A stretch of 15,695 nt of DNA from JARYMI01 sp037444845 (GCA_037444845.1 JBBILQ010000063.1:1-15695), one strand, 5' to 3'; shown: positions 1 through 8,056, counted from the stretch's first letter. Program-made: numbers and translations. Notes: generated by a model from the letters alone, not told the origin.

Positions 1-1310
1 TCGGGCTCGACCTCGTCTTGTTAGATATCAAGATGCCGGGCCGGGATGGGCTTGACGTCCTGGCAGAGATCAAGAAACGGCCTTATTCGCCCGAGGTCGT
101 CATGATTTCAGGCCAGGGGACGATTCAGTCCGCTGTTGAGGCCACCAAGCTTGGCGCCTTTGAGTTTCTGGAGAAACCCCTCCATCGAGACAGAGTCCTC
201 CTGTCTATTCGCAACGCCCTGAACCAGAACAAGTTGCAACGGGAGTGCTTGGACCTTCGCCGAAAAGCCGAGAAAAGGTACGAGCTCGTCGGCAACCATC
301 CCGTGATGAAAAAACTCTGGACAGAAATCCTCAAGACCGCTCCCACGAACGCCACAGTCCTCATCCATGGCGAGAGCGGCACGGGAAAGGAGCTTATCGC
401 CAGGGCCATCCACAATCATAGCCTTCGAGCTAGAGAAAAATTTGTCCAGGTCAACTGCGCCGCCATCCCGGAAGACCTGATCGAGAGCGAGCTTTTCGGT
501 CACGAGAAGGGCGCCTTCACGGGCGCAACCGAGCGAAAAATCGGCAAGTTCGAACAGGCTGACAGGGGGACGATTTTCCTGGATGAAGTCGCTGACATGA
601 GCCTGAAAACGCAATCCAAAGTCCTGCGCGTCCTCGAGGAAGGCGAGGTCCAGAAGGTTGGTTCGGCAAAGATCAGCAAGGTCGATGTCAGGGTGATTGC
701 CGCCACCAACAAGGACTTGCCCAAGGAAATAAGCGGAGGCAAATTCAGAGAGGACCTCTATTTCCGGCTCAATGTCGTGCCCATCTTCTCTCCACCGCTC
801 AGGGAGAAGAAGGAGGATATTCCGCTTCTTATCGAATACTTCTGCCGCAACTTTGCCGAGGAAAACAATTTCAGGATGAAAACATTCTCAACCGGCGCCC
901 TGGAGGCCATGATGAAGTATCCCTGGAAAGGAAATGTCAGGGAGCTTAAGAACCTGGTTGAGCGATTGCTCATCATGACCGATATCGATGTCATCGAAAA
1001 GAAACACCTGCCCGAAGCGATCGGCGGAGAGTCGGAAGTCAGGCTGGCCGAACCGCGCAAAGTCAAGTCACTCAAGGAATTCCGGGAGATGGCCGAAAAA
1101 GAGTTCATCCTGGCCAAGTTAGAGAAAAACAGCTGGAATATTTCGCAGACAGCCCGTGAGATAGACACGCCGCGCAGCAACCTCTACAAAAAATTAGCCC
1201 AGTATGGTATAAAGATAACGGTTGGAGTGGGCGAGGCGGTTGCTCCCGTTTCTCCGGCGGAGAAGACGGGGGAGGAAAGTCCGAACTCCACAGGGCAGGA
1301 TGGTCGCTAA
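1..1310 (+). CDS. NtrX-like sigma-54-dependent response regulator (5' truncated)
   Basis: Two-component response regulator and bacterial enhancer-binding protein that would activate sigma-54 promoters after phosphorylation. The reading frame is open from base 3, so the start lies off the left edge. Visible in order: the end of a receiver domain, with the phospho-acceptor Asp in LLDIKMPG (codon at 24-26), the Ser of MISGQG and the Lys of FLEKP; a complete AAA+ domain with Walker A GESGTGKE, the sigma-54-contacting GAFTGA loop and Walker B GTIFLDE; then a Fis-type helix-turn-helix with TPRSNLYKKLAQYGI. The phrases GQGTIQSAVEATKLGAFEFLEKP and TPRSNLYKK resemble NtrX more than NtrC, so a membrane kinase of NtrY type may lie upstream. 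The last 28 codons (1224-1307) are at the same time the 5' part of rnpB, so the C-terminal tail is not family-conserved sequence. The family is certain; the NtrX subgroup is an inference. Confidence 0.93.
   Translation, partial: GLDLVLLDIKMPGRDGLDVLAEIKKRPYSPEVVMISGQGTIQSAVEATKLGAFEFLEKPLHRDRVLLSIRNALNQNKLQRECLDLRRKAEKRYELVGNHPVMKKLWTEILKTAPTNATVLIHGESGTGKELIARAIHNHSLRAREKFVQVNCAAIPEDLIESELFGHEKGAFTGATERKIGKFEQADRGTIFLDEVADMSLKTQSKVLRVLEEGEVQKVGSAKISKVDVRVIAATNKDLPKEISGGKFREDLYFRLNVVPIFSPPLREKKEDIPLLIEYFCRNFAEENNFRMKTFSTGALEAMMKYPWKGNVRELKNLVERLLIMTDIDVIEKKHLPEAIGGESEVRLAEPRKVKSLKEFREMAEKEFILAKLEKNSWNISQTAREIDTPRSNLYKKLAQYGIKITVGVGEAVAPVSPAEKTGEESPNSTGQDGR
1185..1213 (+). promoter_or_regulatory. 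Probable rnpB promoter inside the regulator CDS
   Basis: TGGTATAAA (1205-1213) is an extended -10 element (TGn then TATAAA). A weak -35 candidate, TACAAA, lies at 1185-1190 with a 17-bp spacer. Transcription would begin near 1220, just before the first base of RNase P helix P1 at 1224. The promoter is embedded in the codons for the regulator's helix-turn-helix C-terminus. Confidence 0.55.
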
Positions 1311-1600
1311 CAGCGACTCCGGGCAACCGGAGGAAAGTGCCACAGAAAAGAAACCGCCGAAGGATGAGCGTTAAACCTCATCCTGGCAAGGGTGAAAAGG
1401 CGAGGTAAGAGCTCACCGCCCCGGTGGCGACGCCGGGGGCCGGGTAAACCCCATCCGGAGCAAGACCAAACGAGCCCCATCTTGGGATGGCCCGTCCCAC
1501 GGGGTGGGTAGGTCGCTTGACCTCTTGAGCAATCAGGAGGGGAGACAAATAACCGCCCCTGCAAAGACGCAGGAACAGAATTCGGCTTACGTCCCACTCC
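1224..1600 (+). ncRNA. rnpB: RNase P RNA (bacterial, type A-like)
   Basis: Catalytic RNA of ribonuclease P, which removes 5' leaders from pre-tRNAs. The ends form a perfect 8-bp P1 helix: GGAGTGGG (1224-1231) with CCCACTCC (1593-1600). Universal motifs appear in order: GAGGAAAGTCC (1272-1282, 5' strand of P4), GGGCAGGATGG, GTGCCACAGAAA, the AAGGGTGAAAAGGCG segment, GGGTAAACCCCATCCGGAG (P15/L15 with the GGU that pairs with tRNA CCA), AGCAAGACCAAA, and ACAGAATTCGGCTTAC (3' strand of P4) shortly before the end. A P3 hairpin is formed by CCCGTTTCTCC and GGAGAAGACGGG. The span of 377 nt is normal for type A. No clear intrinsic terminator follows. The upstream regulator ORF runs into the first 87 bases and stops in a hairpin loop (GGTCGCTAACAGCGAC). 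Confidence 0.96.
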
Positions 1601-1683
1601 TTCCTCCCACTATTGTTTTGCCAGTATTGAAGATTAGAGAATACCGAAGGGGGATCATTCCAGGCAGAGTCTTGATGATAGAG

Positions 1684-2064
1684 CTACTTGGTCTCTCTCG
1701 TGAGATAACCCCTGATTTCATTGAGGAGCATTTCACGATTATACGGCTTGGATAGGAAAGAAACGATATCCTCCCTGCTGCCTATTTTTTCTTCTTGTTT
1801 CGAGATCAATGAGGAAAGAAAAATGATGGGAATTTCTCGGGTTTTTGGGTCTTTTCTCAGAATGTCAGCCACTTCTCCGCCGTCAATACCCGGCATCATG
1901 ATATCCAAAATAATTATGCTGGGGCGCCGCTCTGTCGCCAGCTTAATTGCTTCCATGCCGTTGGAGGCAACGACGGGATTGTAACCCGCTTTGGCCAGCG
2001 TTGTCTTGAGCATATTTTGAGTCATGATGTCGTCATCGACGACCAGAATTTCGGTCATTCCCAT
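1684..2064 (-). CDS. Stand-alone receiver-domain (CheY/PleD-type) response regulator
   Basis: Single-domain phosphoreceiver protein of 126 aa with no output domain. Key residues of the fold are present: the acidic cluster D10-D12 (VVDDD), phospho-acceptor D54 (IIILDIMMPG), S84 in the Thr/Ser switch position (FLSS) and K106 (FLSKPY). It probably acts by protein-protein contact in a phosphorelay, but no histidine kinase lies beside it. The start at 2064 is favoured by GGGAG about 8 bases upstream; the ATG two codons later (2058) would also keep the whole domain. It follows nuoN on the same strand after a 104-bp gap that contains its own promoter, so co-transcription with nuo is possible but not required. 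It converges with rnpB. Confidence 0.93.
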   Translation of the reverse strand: MGMTEILVVDDDIMTQNMLKTTLAKAGYNPVVASNGMEAIKLATERRPSIIILDIMMPGIDGGEVADILRKDPKTREIPIIFLSSLISKQEEKIGSREDIVSFLSKPYNREMLLNEIRGYLTRETK

Positions 2065-2111
2065 TTAATTCTCCCTTCGCCAAAAGGCTATCATCTCTTC
2101 TGTTAAACAAT

Positions 2112-2141
2112 ATTATAAACCCTTTAGCCGGCTAAACTCAA
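2112..2141 (-). promoter_or_regulatory. Sigma-70-type promoter for the receiver gene, with palindromic operator candidate
   Basis: Read on the minus strand: TTGAGT (2141-2136), 18-bp spacer, TATAAT (2117-2112). Transcription would start near 2105, giving a leader of about 40 nt that includes the Shine-Dalgarno sequence. The spacer contains the perfect 14-bp palindrome TTTAGCCGGCTAAA (2123-2136), a plausible operator. The same palindrome could instead form a small hairpin after nuoN, but no T-run follows it. Confidence 0.5.
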
Positions 2142-2168
2142 GCTCAATCTTGATCAAAGCCAGAAAGA

Positions 2169-3602
2169 TTAGAGGAAGGAGACGGCCATCCGGATGATGG
2201 TCAAGATATTGCCCGGGAAAATGCCGAGCTGGAGCACACCGTAGAGGCACAGAAAAAGCACCAGAAAGAGGGCGGGATTCTCCTGGTCGATGATGACATC
2301 TCTCTCTGGCGACGGCTCTCTCATGTACATGGCGACAACGATCCTGAGATAATAAAACACCGAAACGAGGCTGGCCAACACTCCAATAACCACAAGCGGC
2401 ACCAAGCCTATCTTCACCGCCGCGCTGAAGACGTAGAACTTGGCCAGAAACCCTGCTGTCGGCGGGAAGCCGGCCAGGGAAAAAAGGAAAACGGCAAAGG
2501 TTCCCCCTATCCACGGGTACTTGAACCCAATCCCTGCGAAATCCTCGATCTCATTGTATTCCTTGCCCTTCTTGCTCATCCCGATGAGCGCGGCAAAAGC
2601 CCCGACGTTCATGAAAAGATACGCCGCAAGATAAAAAACAAGGCTGGATTGATCGCCTGCCAGCACGGCGACTAACATATACCCTGCGTGAGCGATCGAC
2701 GAATAGGCCAGAATCCTCTTAACGTTGGTCTGTCTCAGGGCGATGAGGTTTCCGACAACCATGGTCAAGACGCTGAGGACCCACAGAGCCCAGAAAACGA
2801 ACTCTGTCTCGGCCGAAGCGCCCCAGAAATCCAGGAAAATTCTCAGCAGGACCGCAAACCCGGCGGCCTTGGGCCCAAACGAGAAAAAGGCTGTCATCGG
2901 AGTCGGGGCGCCCTCATAAACATCGGGCGTCCACATGTGGAAGGGCACCAAAGCAATTTTAAAGGCGAACCCGACGAGGACGAGCCCCAACCCAATGAGC
3001 CCCATCGTCTTGCTCGCGGTTCCAGACTGAAAATATTCGATAATTCCCGAAATGACAATCGAATGCGCTGACCCATAAACGAGCGCCAGCCCTAACACAA
3101 GAAAGGCGCTCGCGAAGCTTCCCAGCAGAAAGTATTTTAGCGCCGCTTCCGCTGACTTCTCGTCCTTCCTCTTCAGCCCGGCCAGCGCATAGCAGCTCAC
3201 CGAAAGGACTTCCAGTCCGAGAAAAATGACCAGCAGGTCGGGGGATGAAACCATGATCATCATCCCTGAAAGAGCCAGCAAAAGCAACGAATAAAGCTCG
3301 CCGTGGTTGGCTTCCTGGTCGGAGATGTACTTCAAACTGAGCAGGATGATAAAGGCTCCGGCCAGGCTGAACAGCAGGAAAAAGAAAAGGGCTAAATTAT
3401 CGAGAACAAGGGTCTCGTTGAAAAAAGAATAAAGTCTTTTCCAGGACCGAACGCACAGCGCCGCCCCTCCCGCTAAAAAAGCGAGGGAAACATACCCGAG
3501 ATAGCTCTTGTTTTCTTTCTTGAAAAAAACTTCAAGAAGAAGGACCAATAAGGCTCCCAACACAACACACAGAAGAGGAAATAGGGCGGCCAGGCTAGTC
3601 AT
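2169..3602 (-). CDS. nuoN: NADH-quinone oxidoreductase subunit N
   Basis: Membrane-arm, antiporter-like subunit of respiratory complex I; 477 aa, the normal NuoN length, nearly all hydrophobic helices. Proton-channel residues are in place: E131 (FLGLEVLSV), K215 (FAFKIALVPFHMW), K245 (SFGPKAAGF) and K295 with the H305 region (NVKRILAYSSIAHAGY). TPDVYEGAPTPMTAF is the discontinuous-helix signature of the family. The start at 3602 overlaps the end of nuoM by 8 bp and has a GGGGAGG Shine-Dalgarno located within nuoM, which suggests translational coupling. It is the last gene of the nuoJ-N cluster. Confidence 0.96.
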   Translation of the reverse strand: MTSLAALFPLLCVVLGALLVLLLEVFFKKENKSYLGYVSLAFLAGGAALCVRSWKRLYSFFNETLVLDNLALFFFLLFSLAGAFIILLSLKYISDQEANHGELYSLLLLALSGMMIMVSSPDLLVIFLGLEVLSVSCYALAGLKRKDEKSAEAALKYFLLGSFASAFLVLGLALVYGSAHSIVISGIIEYFQSGTASKTMGLIGLGLVLVGFAFKIALVPFHMWTPDVYEGAPTPMTAFFSFGPKAAGFAVLLRIFLDFWGASAETEFVFWALWVLSVLTMVVGNLIALRQTNVKRILAYSSIAHAGYMLVAVLAGDQSSLVFYLAAYLFMNVGAFAALIGMSKKGKEYNEIEDFAGIGFKYPWIGGTFAVFLFSLAGFPPTAGFLAKFYVFSAAVKIGLVPLVVIGVLASLVSVFYYLRIVVAMYMREPSPERDVIIDQENPALFLVLFLCLYGVLQLGIFPGNILTIIRMAVSFL

Positions 3603-5283
3603 CGGGATTTCCTCCCCTTTCTTTATCCACTGCTTCGAGTTCTTTCTTCTTTTCTTCCCGGTGGCCGGCGATCACGGCTTCTTCCATAACGGCATTCTTG
3701 ATGGCCGTTCCCTCTGCCATGCTCTCCTGTGTCCCCGTCTCGACCCGTTTCACTATAGCCAGTTTTTCCCGCGCCGTCCCCGCTTCCTGGACAAAGACCC
3801 TCTGCCGGTTCTTTACCCGATTGAGAAGGTGGACGACAGAGCTGTCCATCTTTCTCAGGAACGTCTCAGGATAGATTCCCATCCAGAACATCAAGATCAC
3901 GATTGGCGCTAAATACGCGATCTCCCGAAGGTTCATGTCCTTGAACGTCCGGACCTTCTCGTTTTTGACCGGGCCGTGCATCACCCGCTGGTACATCCAG
4001 AGAAGATAAGCTGCAGCCAGAATGACCGTGGTCACGGCCAGGATGGCCATGAGCGTGCTCACCCTGAACACGCCGAAAAGGCAGAGGACCTCGCCGACAA
4101 ACCCGTTGAGCCCCGGCAGGCCGACCGACGAAAGCACGCAGACTAAGAAAAAGGCCGCAAAAACCGGCATCTGACTGCTGACGCCGCCGAAATCTTTGAT
4201 CAACCGGGTGTGGGCTCGCTCATAAAGAATGCCGACGATCAAGAACAGCGCGCCCGTGCTCAGCCCGTGGTTTATCATCTGGTAGATGGCGCCCTGAACT
4301 CCCTCGACATTGAGGGCAAATACGGCTAACATGATGAGCCCCATGTGACTGACGCTCGAGTAGGCTACAAGCGACTTGACATCCTTCTGAATGAGCGCCA
4401 TCAGTCCGCCGTAAATGATGCCGACAAGGCTGAGCACAGCGAGGAGAGGAAGGAACCTCTCTGTAGCGTCCGGGAAAAGAGGCAAAGCAAACCGGAGGAA
4501 CCCGTATGTCCCCATCTTCAGCAGCACGGCAGCCAGGATCACTGAACCGGCTGTCGGCGCCTCGACGTGGGCGTCCGGCAGCCAGGTATGGAAGGGGAAC
4601 ATCGGGACTTTGATGGCGAAGGCCAGGGCAAAGGCCAGAAAGAGCCACGCTTGAACCCCGGGATTAAGGATAAGCTGGTAATGGTCGAATATGTTGAACG
4701 AATAAATGCCCGTTGCCTTGTAATAATAGGCGTAGAGAACGAAGATGGCCACAAGCATGAGCAGGCTTCCGAACATTGTCATGAGCACGAACTTCAGGGT
4801 GGCGTAGATCCGCCGCGGCCCGCCCCAGACGCCGATCAGAAAATACATCGGGATAAGCATCGCTTCCCAGAAAACATAAAATAAGAACAGGTTGAGCGAC
4901 ACGAACACGCCGATAATCCCTGTTTCCAAAAGGAGCATAAAAACAAGATATTCCTTGACTCGTTTCTCGATGTATGTCCACGAAGAAAGCAAGACGATGG
5001 GCAGGAGGAAGGTCGTCAGCAGGACGAGGTAGAGGCTAATCCCGTCAAGCCCTAAATGATAGTTGATCCCGTAGCCGAGCCAGGCTGATTTTTCCTCGAA
5101 CTGGGGCTGGGGAGTGGTGGCGTCGAAATTGAAATAGAGCGCGAGAGAAACGGCGAACGTCACTAAAGCAAAAGCAAAGGCCACATACCGGAGGAGGTTT
5201 TTCTTCTCAGCCGGCAGGAAAACGAGCAGGATCGCACCGGCCAGCGGCAGGAACGTGACCACGCTCAGAACCGGAAAGTTCAT
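3595..5283 (-). CDS. nuoM: NADH-quinone oxidoreductase subunit M, with long C-terminal tail
   Basis: Antiporter-like proton-channel subunit of complex I, 562 aa. Channel residues are visible: E140 (VFWEAMLIPMYF), K225 (AIKVPMFPFHTWLPDAH), K256 (LLKMGTYGF) and E398 (GFVGEVL). The first 480 residues or so match the usual NuoM core. After the last membrane helix (about 455-470) comes a hydrophilic tail of about 80 residues, rich in Glu, Lys and Arg and ending NPDD. E. coli NuoM is 509 aa, so roughly 50-70 residues are extra. The frame has no interruption, and the tail's end carries the Shine-Dalgarno of nuoN. The start has a TAGGAGA sequence just upstream and lies 26 bp after nuoL. Confidence 0.96.
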   Translation of the reverse strand: MNFPVLSVVTFLPLAGAILLVFLPAEKKNLLRYVAFAFALVTFAVSLALYFNFDATTPQPQFEEKSAWLGYGINYHLGLDGISLYLVLLTTFLLPIVLLSSWTYIEKRVKEYLVFMLLLETGIIGVFVSLNLFLFYVFWEAMLIPMYFLIGVWGGPRRIYATLKFVLMTMFGSLLMLVAIFVLYAYYYKATGIYSFNIFDHYQLILNPGVQAWLFLAFALAFAIKVPMFPFHTWLPDAHVEAPTAGSVILAAVLLKMGTYGFLRFALPLFPDATERFLPLLAVLSLVGIIYGGLMALIQKDVKSLVAYSSVSHMGLIMLAVFALNVEGVQGAIYQMINHGLSTGALFLIVGILYERAHTRLIKDFGGVSSQMPVFAAFFLVCVLSSVGLPGLNGFVGEVLCLFGVFRVSTLMAILAVTTVILAAAYLLWMYQRVMHGPVKNEKVRTFKDMNLREIAYLAPIVILMFWMGIYPETFLRKMDSSVVHLLNRVKNRQRVFVQEAGTAREKLAIVKRVETGTQESMAEGTAIKNAVMEEAVIAGHREEKKKELEAVDKERGGNPDD

Positions 5284-5309
5284 CTTCTCCTACTCCAGCA
5301 CAACCACTC

Positions 5310-7211
5310 CTAAAACAGGAGATAACCAAGGAATATGACAACGCCCAGGAGCATCGCCAGGGCATAATCCTTGACCAACCCGCTCTGGAACAGGCTCAAC
5401 ACCCGGCCGGCCAACCCCGTTGCCTTGGCCGTTCCGTCGATGGTTCCATCGATGACCCTGAGGTCAAAACGGGTGTAGACGGCCTCAGACCCTTTGACCG
5501 TCGGGCTGACAAAAACGGCGTCGTAGACCTCATCAACATAGTATTTATTGTAAAGAAGCTTATAGACACCCGGGAATCGTCTGACCAGATTGTGCGGCAT
5601 TTGGGGCGACTTCAGGTAGAACACGTAGGCGACATAAATTCCGCAAACCGCCACAGCCACGGAAACCAATATCAGCGTCCACTCCGTGCCCAGGCTCAGG
5701 TGAATCTCATGAGCCGGGTCGAGGACAGGCTCCAGGAACCTGTTGAACAGGTTGGCCTTCTTGCCGAAAACAACCGGAAGCCCGACATACCCCGCGACGA
5801 CAGAGAAGAACGCCAGGACGACAAGCGGCACCGTCATCACCCGAGGAGACTCATGGAGATGTCTTTTGGCCTCGGGCTCGATCCGCTCCTCGCCGTGGAA
5901 CGTGAGGAAGATAAGCCGAAACATGTAAAAAGCCGTGAGCACCGCGCCCATGATCCCCAGAGCCCAGACAAAATACCGTCCTTGAGCGAAAGCCTGAGTC
6001 AGGATGGCGTCTTTGGAGAAAAATCCCGAGAGAAAGGGGACTCCAGCGATCGCAATGGCGCCGATGAGGAAAGTCGGGTAGGTGAGTGGAAGATACTTAC
6101 GCAGCCCTCCCATCTTGCGCATGTCGAGCTCACCGGAGAGGGCATGCATGACGCTCCCGGCCGCAAGAAAGAGCAAGCTCTTGAAGAAGGCGTGCGTGTA
6201 GAGGTGGAACATCCCGGCGGCGTAAGCACCGACACCGCAGCCGATAAACATGTAGCCGATCTGGCTGATTGTGGAGTAGGCAAGGACCCGTTTGATGTCG
6301 TTTTGCGTTAAAGCCATGGTGGCCGCATAGACGGCGGTCAACGCGCCCACGACAGCCACGATTTGGGCTGCTTCGCCAGAAAGAGTGTATAGGACATTCA
6401 TCCGGCTGACCATATAAACGCCGGCCGTAACCATGGTCGCGGCGTGGATGAGGGCGCTGACCGGCGTCGGGCCTTCCATGGCGTCGGGCAGCCAGACATA
6501 GAGAGGAATCTGGGCCGATTTGCCTGTCGCCCCGATAAAGAGAAGAATCGCGATAAGCGTGACCAGACCCGCTCCGATGTGCCCGCCGTGGACGGCCTCG
6601 TTGATCACCCGGAACTCACCGCTTCCTGCGTGGACGATGAGGAAGAAAATGCCGAGGATGAAGGCGGCGTCGCCGATCCGGTTGACGATAAACGCCTTTT
6701 TGCCGGCACTTGCCGCCGAGTGCTTCTCGAACCAGAACCCAATCAGAAGATAGGAGCACAGGCCGACGCCCTCCCAGCCGACGAACATCAGGACGATGTT
6801 TGAAGCCATAACAAGAATGAGCATGGCGAAGGTGAAAAGATTAAGATAGGCGAAGTATCGGGTGTAGCCTTTGTCGTGGCCCATGTAGCCGACCGAATAG
6901 ACGTGGATGAGAAAACCCACGCCCGTAACCACCAGCGCCATGACGCAGGAAAGGGGGTCGAGCTGAAACGAGAGGTTAGCGCTGAAGCTTCCAGAGGCGA
7001 TCCAGGTGAAAAGCGTCTTGACCAAGGGCAAGGTCTCACGGTCAACCTTGAGCAAGCCAACCCATGCGACGACGGAGAGCACGAACGAGGCGAAGACCGA
7101 AAGGCAGGCCTGGAGGGAAACCCACTTCTTGGGCAGCCATCTCCCGAAAACAGCGAGAACGAAAGCGCTGGCGCCGGGGATAAATGGGATGAGCCAGAAG
7201 GATTCGGTCAT
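5310..7211 (-). CDS. nuoL: NADH-quinone oxidoreductase subunit L
   Basis: Distal antiporter-like subunit of complex I, 633 aa, with the long lateral helix typical of NuoL at its C-terminus. Conserved channel residues: E147 (FVGWEGVGLCSYLLIGFW), K231 (GATGKSAQIPLYVWLPDAM), H256 (ALIHAATMVTAG), H336 and H340 (FHLYTHAFFK), K344 and K400 (FFSKDAIL). The C-terminal part ends in a last membrane helix (DYALAMLLGVVIFLGYLLF). The start at 7211 lies one base after the nuoK stop and uses a GAAGGGA Shine-Dalgarno inside the nuoK end, so the two genes are translationally coupled. Length and motifs are normal. Confidence 0.97.
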   Translation of the reverse strand: MTESFWLIPFIPGASAFVLAVFGRWLPKKWVSLQACLSVFASFVLSVVAWVGLLKVDRETLPLVKTLFTWIASGSFSANLSFQLDPLSCVMALVVTGVGFLIHVYSVGYMGHDKGYTRYFAYLNLFTFAMLILVMASNIVLMFVGWEGVGLCSYLLIGFWFEKHSAASAGKKAFIVNRIGDAAFILGIFFLIVHAGSGEFRVINEAVHGGHIGAGLVTLIAILLFIGATGKSAQIPLYVWLPDAMEGPTPVSALIHAATMVTAGVYMVSRMNVLYTLSGEAAQIVAVVGALTAVYAATMALTQNDIKRVLAYSTISQIGYMFIGCGVGAYAAGMFHLYTHAFFKSLLFLAAGSVMHALSGELDMRKMGGLRKYLPLTYPTFLIGAIAIAGVPFLSGFFSKDAILTQAFAQGRYFVWALGIMGAVLTAFYMFRLIFLTFHGEERIEPEAKRHLHESPRVMTVPLVVLAFFSVVAGYVGLPVVFGKKANLFNRFLEPVLDPAHEIHLSLGTEWTLILVSVAVAVCGIYVAYVFYLKSPQMPHNLVRRFPGVYKLLYNKYYVDEVYDAVFVSPTVKGSEAVYTRFDLRVIDGTIDGTAKATGLAGRVLSLFQSGLVKDYALAMLLGVVIFLGYLLF

Positions 7212-7212
7212 G

Positions 7213-7515
7213 TTATCCCTTCATCAGGCGGAATTCTTCGGTCTTGATCGTCTTTCTCTGCCTGAAGACGAGCAGGATAATGGCCAGCCCGATCGCTGCC
7301 TCGGCTGCGGCCACGGTGATGATGAAAAAGACGATGACCTGTCCGGAGAGAGAACCGGAGGCCTTGGCCAGAGAGATGAAAGCCAGGTTGGCCGCGTTGA
7401 GCATGACCTCGACGGCCATGAACATCGTGATGAGGTCTCTCTTGATGAAAAAAGCGATGATCCCGAGCGCGAAGAGGATTAGACTCAAGCCGAAGAAATA
7501 ACTAACGGGGATCAT
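7213..7515 (-). CDS. nuoK: NADH-quinone oxidoreductase subunit K
   Basis: Small membrane subunit of complex I: 100 aa, three predicted transmembrane helices. The two buried glutamates needed for proton transfer are at E36 (AVEVMLNAANL) and E72 (AAAEAAIGLAI), the same positions as in E. coli NuoK. It overlaps nuoJ by 4 bp (ATGA) and is followed after one base by nuoL. Confidence 0.97.
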   Translation of the reverse strand: MIPVSYFFGLSLILFALGIIAFFIKRDLITMFMAVEVMLNAANLAFISLAKASGSLSGQVIVFFIITVAAAEAAIGLAIILLVFRQRKTIKTEEFRLMKG

Positions 7516-8012
7516 CCCTCGTCCTTTTTCTTCTTCACTAACACGATGGCGCCGACCAGAGCGGCGATGATCAGAAGGGAAGTGATTTCAAAGGCATAAA
7601 GATAATCGGTGAAGAGCAGCCGTCCGAGGTCGGTCGGGCTGCCGATGGCCGGTCCGGCTTCAACGCGGAGAGAAGCGAGCGTCCCCTTGACGGCCAGGCC
7701 GAGCTCGACGAGAAAAAATACGGCCAGCCCGGCAGACAGGCGAATCGTCCATATCTTTCTCTCTGGCCGGATGCCCTCCTTGAGGTTGACCATCATGATG
7801 ACGAAAATAAACAAGACCATGATGGCGCCGGCGTAGATGATGATTTGCACGGCTGCAATAAACGGCGCGTCCAACAGGCCGAAGAGTCCGCCGAGCGAGG
7901 CGAAGGACAGGACAAGGAGTAGAGCATTATGGGCTTGATTTCTTGAAATGATCATTCCAATGACTGAGCCCACACATAACAAAGCTAACAGGAAGAAAAG
8001 GAAAGTGCCCAT
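7512..8012 (-). CDS. nuoJ: NADH-quinone oxidoreductase subunit J
   Basis: Membrane subunit of complex I, 166 aa, with five hydrophobic stretches. The family signature AAVQIIIYAGAIMVLFIFVIMM (about residues 53-74) contains the conserved Tyr and the pi-bulge helix region. It is the first gene of the cluster: no nuoI or nuoH precedes it, and 113 bp upstream an initiator tRNA is transcribed in the other direction. The start at 8012 is preceded by TGGAGAA at a spacing of about 8 bases. The nearest good promoter would start transcription at or inside that sequence (see the promoter entry). Confidence 0.96.
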   Translation of the reverse strand: MGTFLFFLLALLCVGSVIGMIISRNQAHNALLLVLSFASLGGLFGLLDAPFIAAVQIIIYAGAIMVLFIFVIMMVNLKEGIRPERKIWTIRLSAGLAVFFLVELGLAVKGTLASLRVEAGPAIGSPTDLGRLLFTDYLYAFEITSLLIIAALVGAIVLVKKKKDEG

Positions 8013-8026
8013 TTTTTTGGTTCTCC

Positions 8027-8056
8027 ATTATATTTTTTGTATTTTCACGATGTCAA
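8027..8056 (-). promoter_or_regulatory. nuoJKLMN promoter
   Basis: On the minus strand: TTGACA (8056-8051), 18-bp A-rich spacer, TATAAT (8032-8027), both hexamers matching the sigma-70 consensus. The -10 ends only 14 bases before the nuoJ ATG, so the predicted leader is 7-9 nt and would contain little or none of the GGAGAA Shine-Dalgarno. Confidence 0.6.

Noticed and set aside
1601..1683. Terminator for rnpB (GTATT and AATAC inverted bases near 1625-1645)
   Set aside because: Only a 5-bp AT-rich stem with a long loop and no following T-run.
1504..1755. Plus-strand frame beginning inside rnpB
   Set aside because: It starts in the conserved 3' half of RNase P RNA and runs into the antisense of the receiver gene; it has no recognisable protein features.
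5592..6311. Long plus-strand frame of 239 codons opposite nuoL
   Set aside because: It lies wholly antisense to a full-length, motif-perfect nuoL, is strongly hydrophilic as expected from the complement of membrane codons, and shows no family motif or ribosome site.
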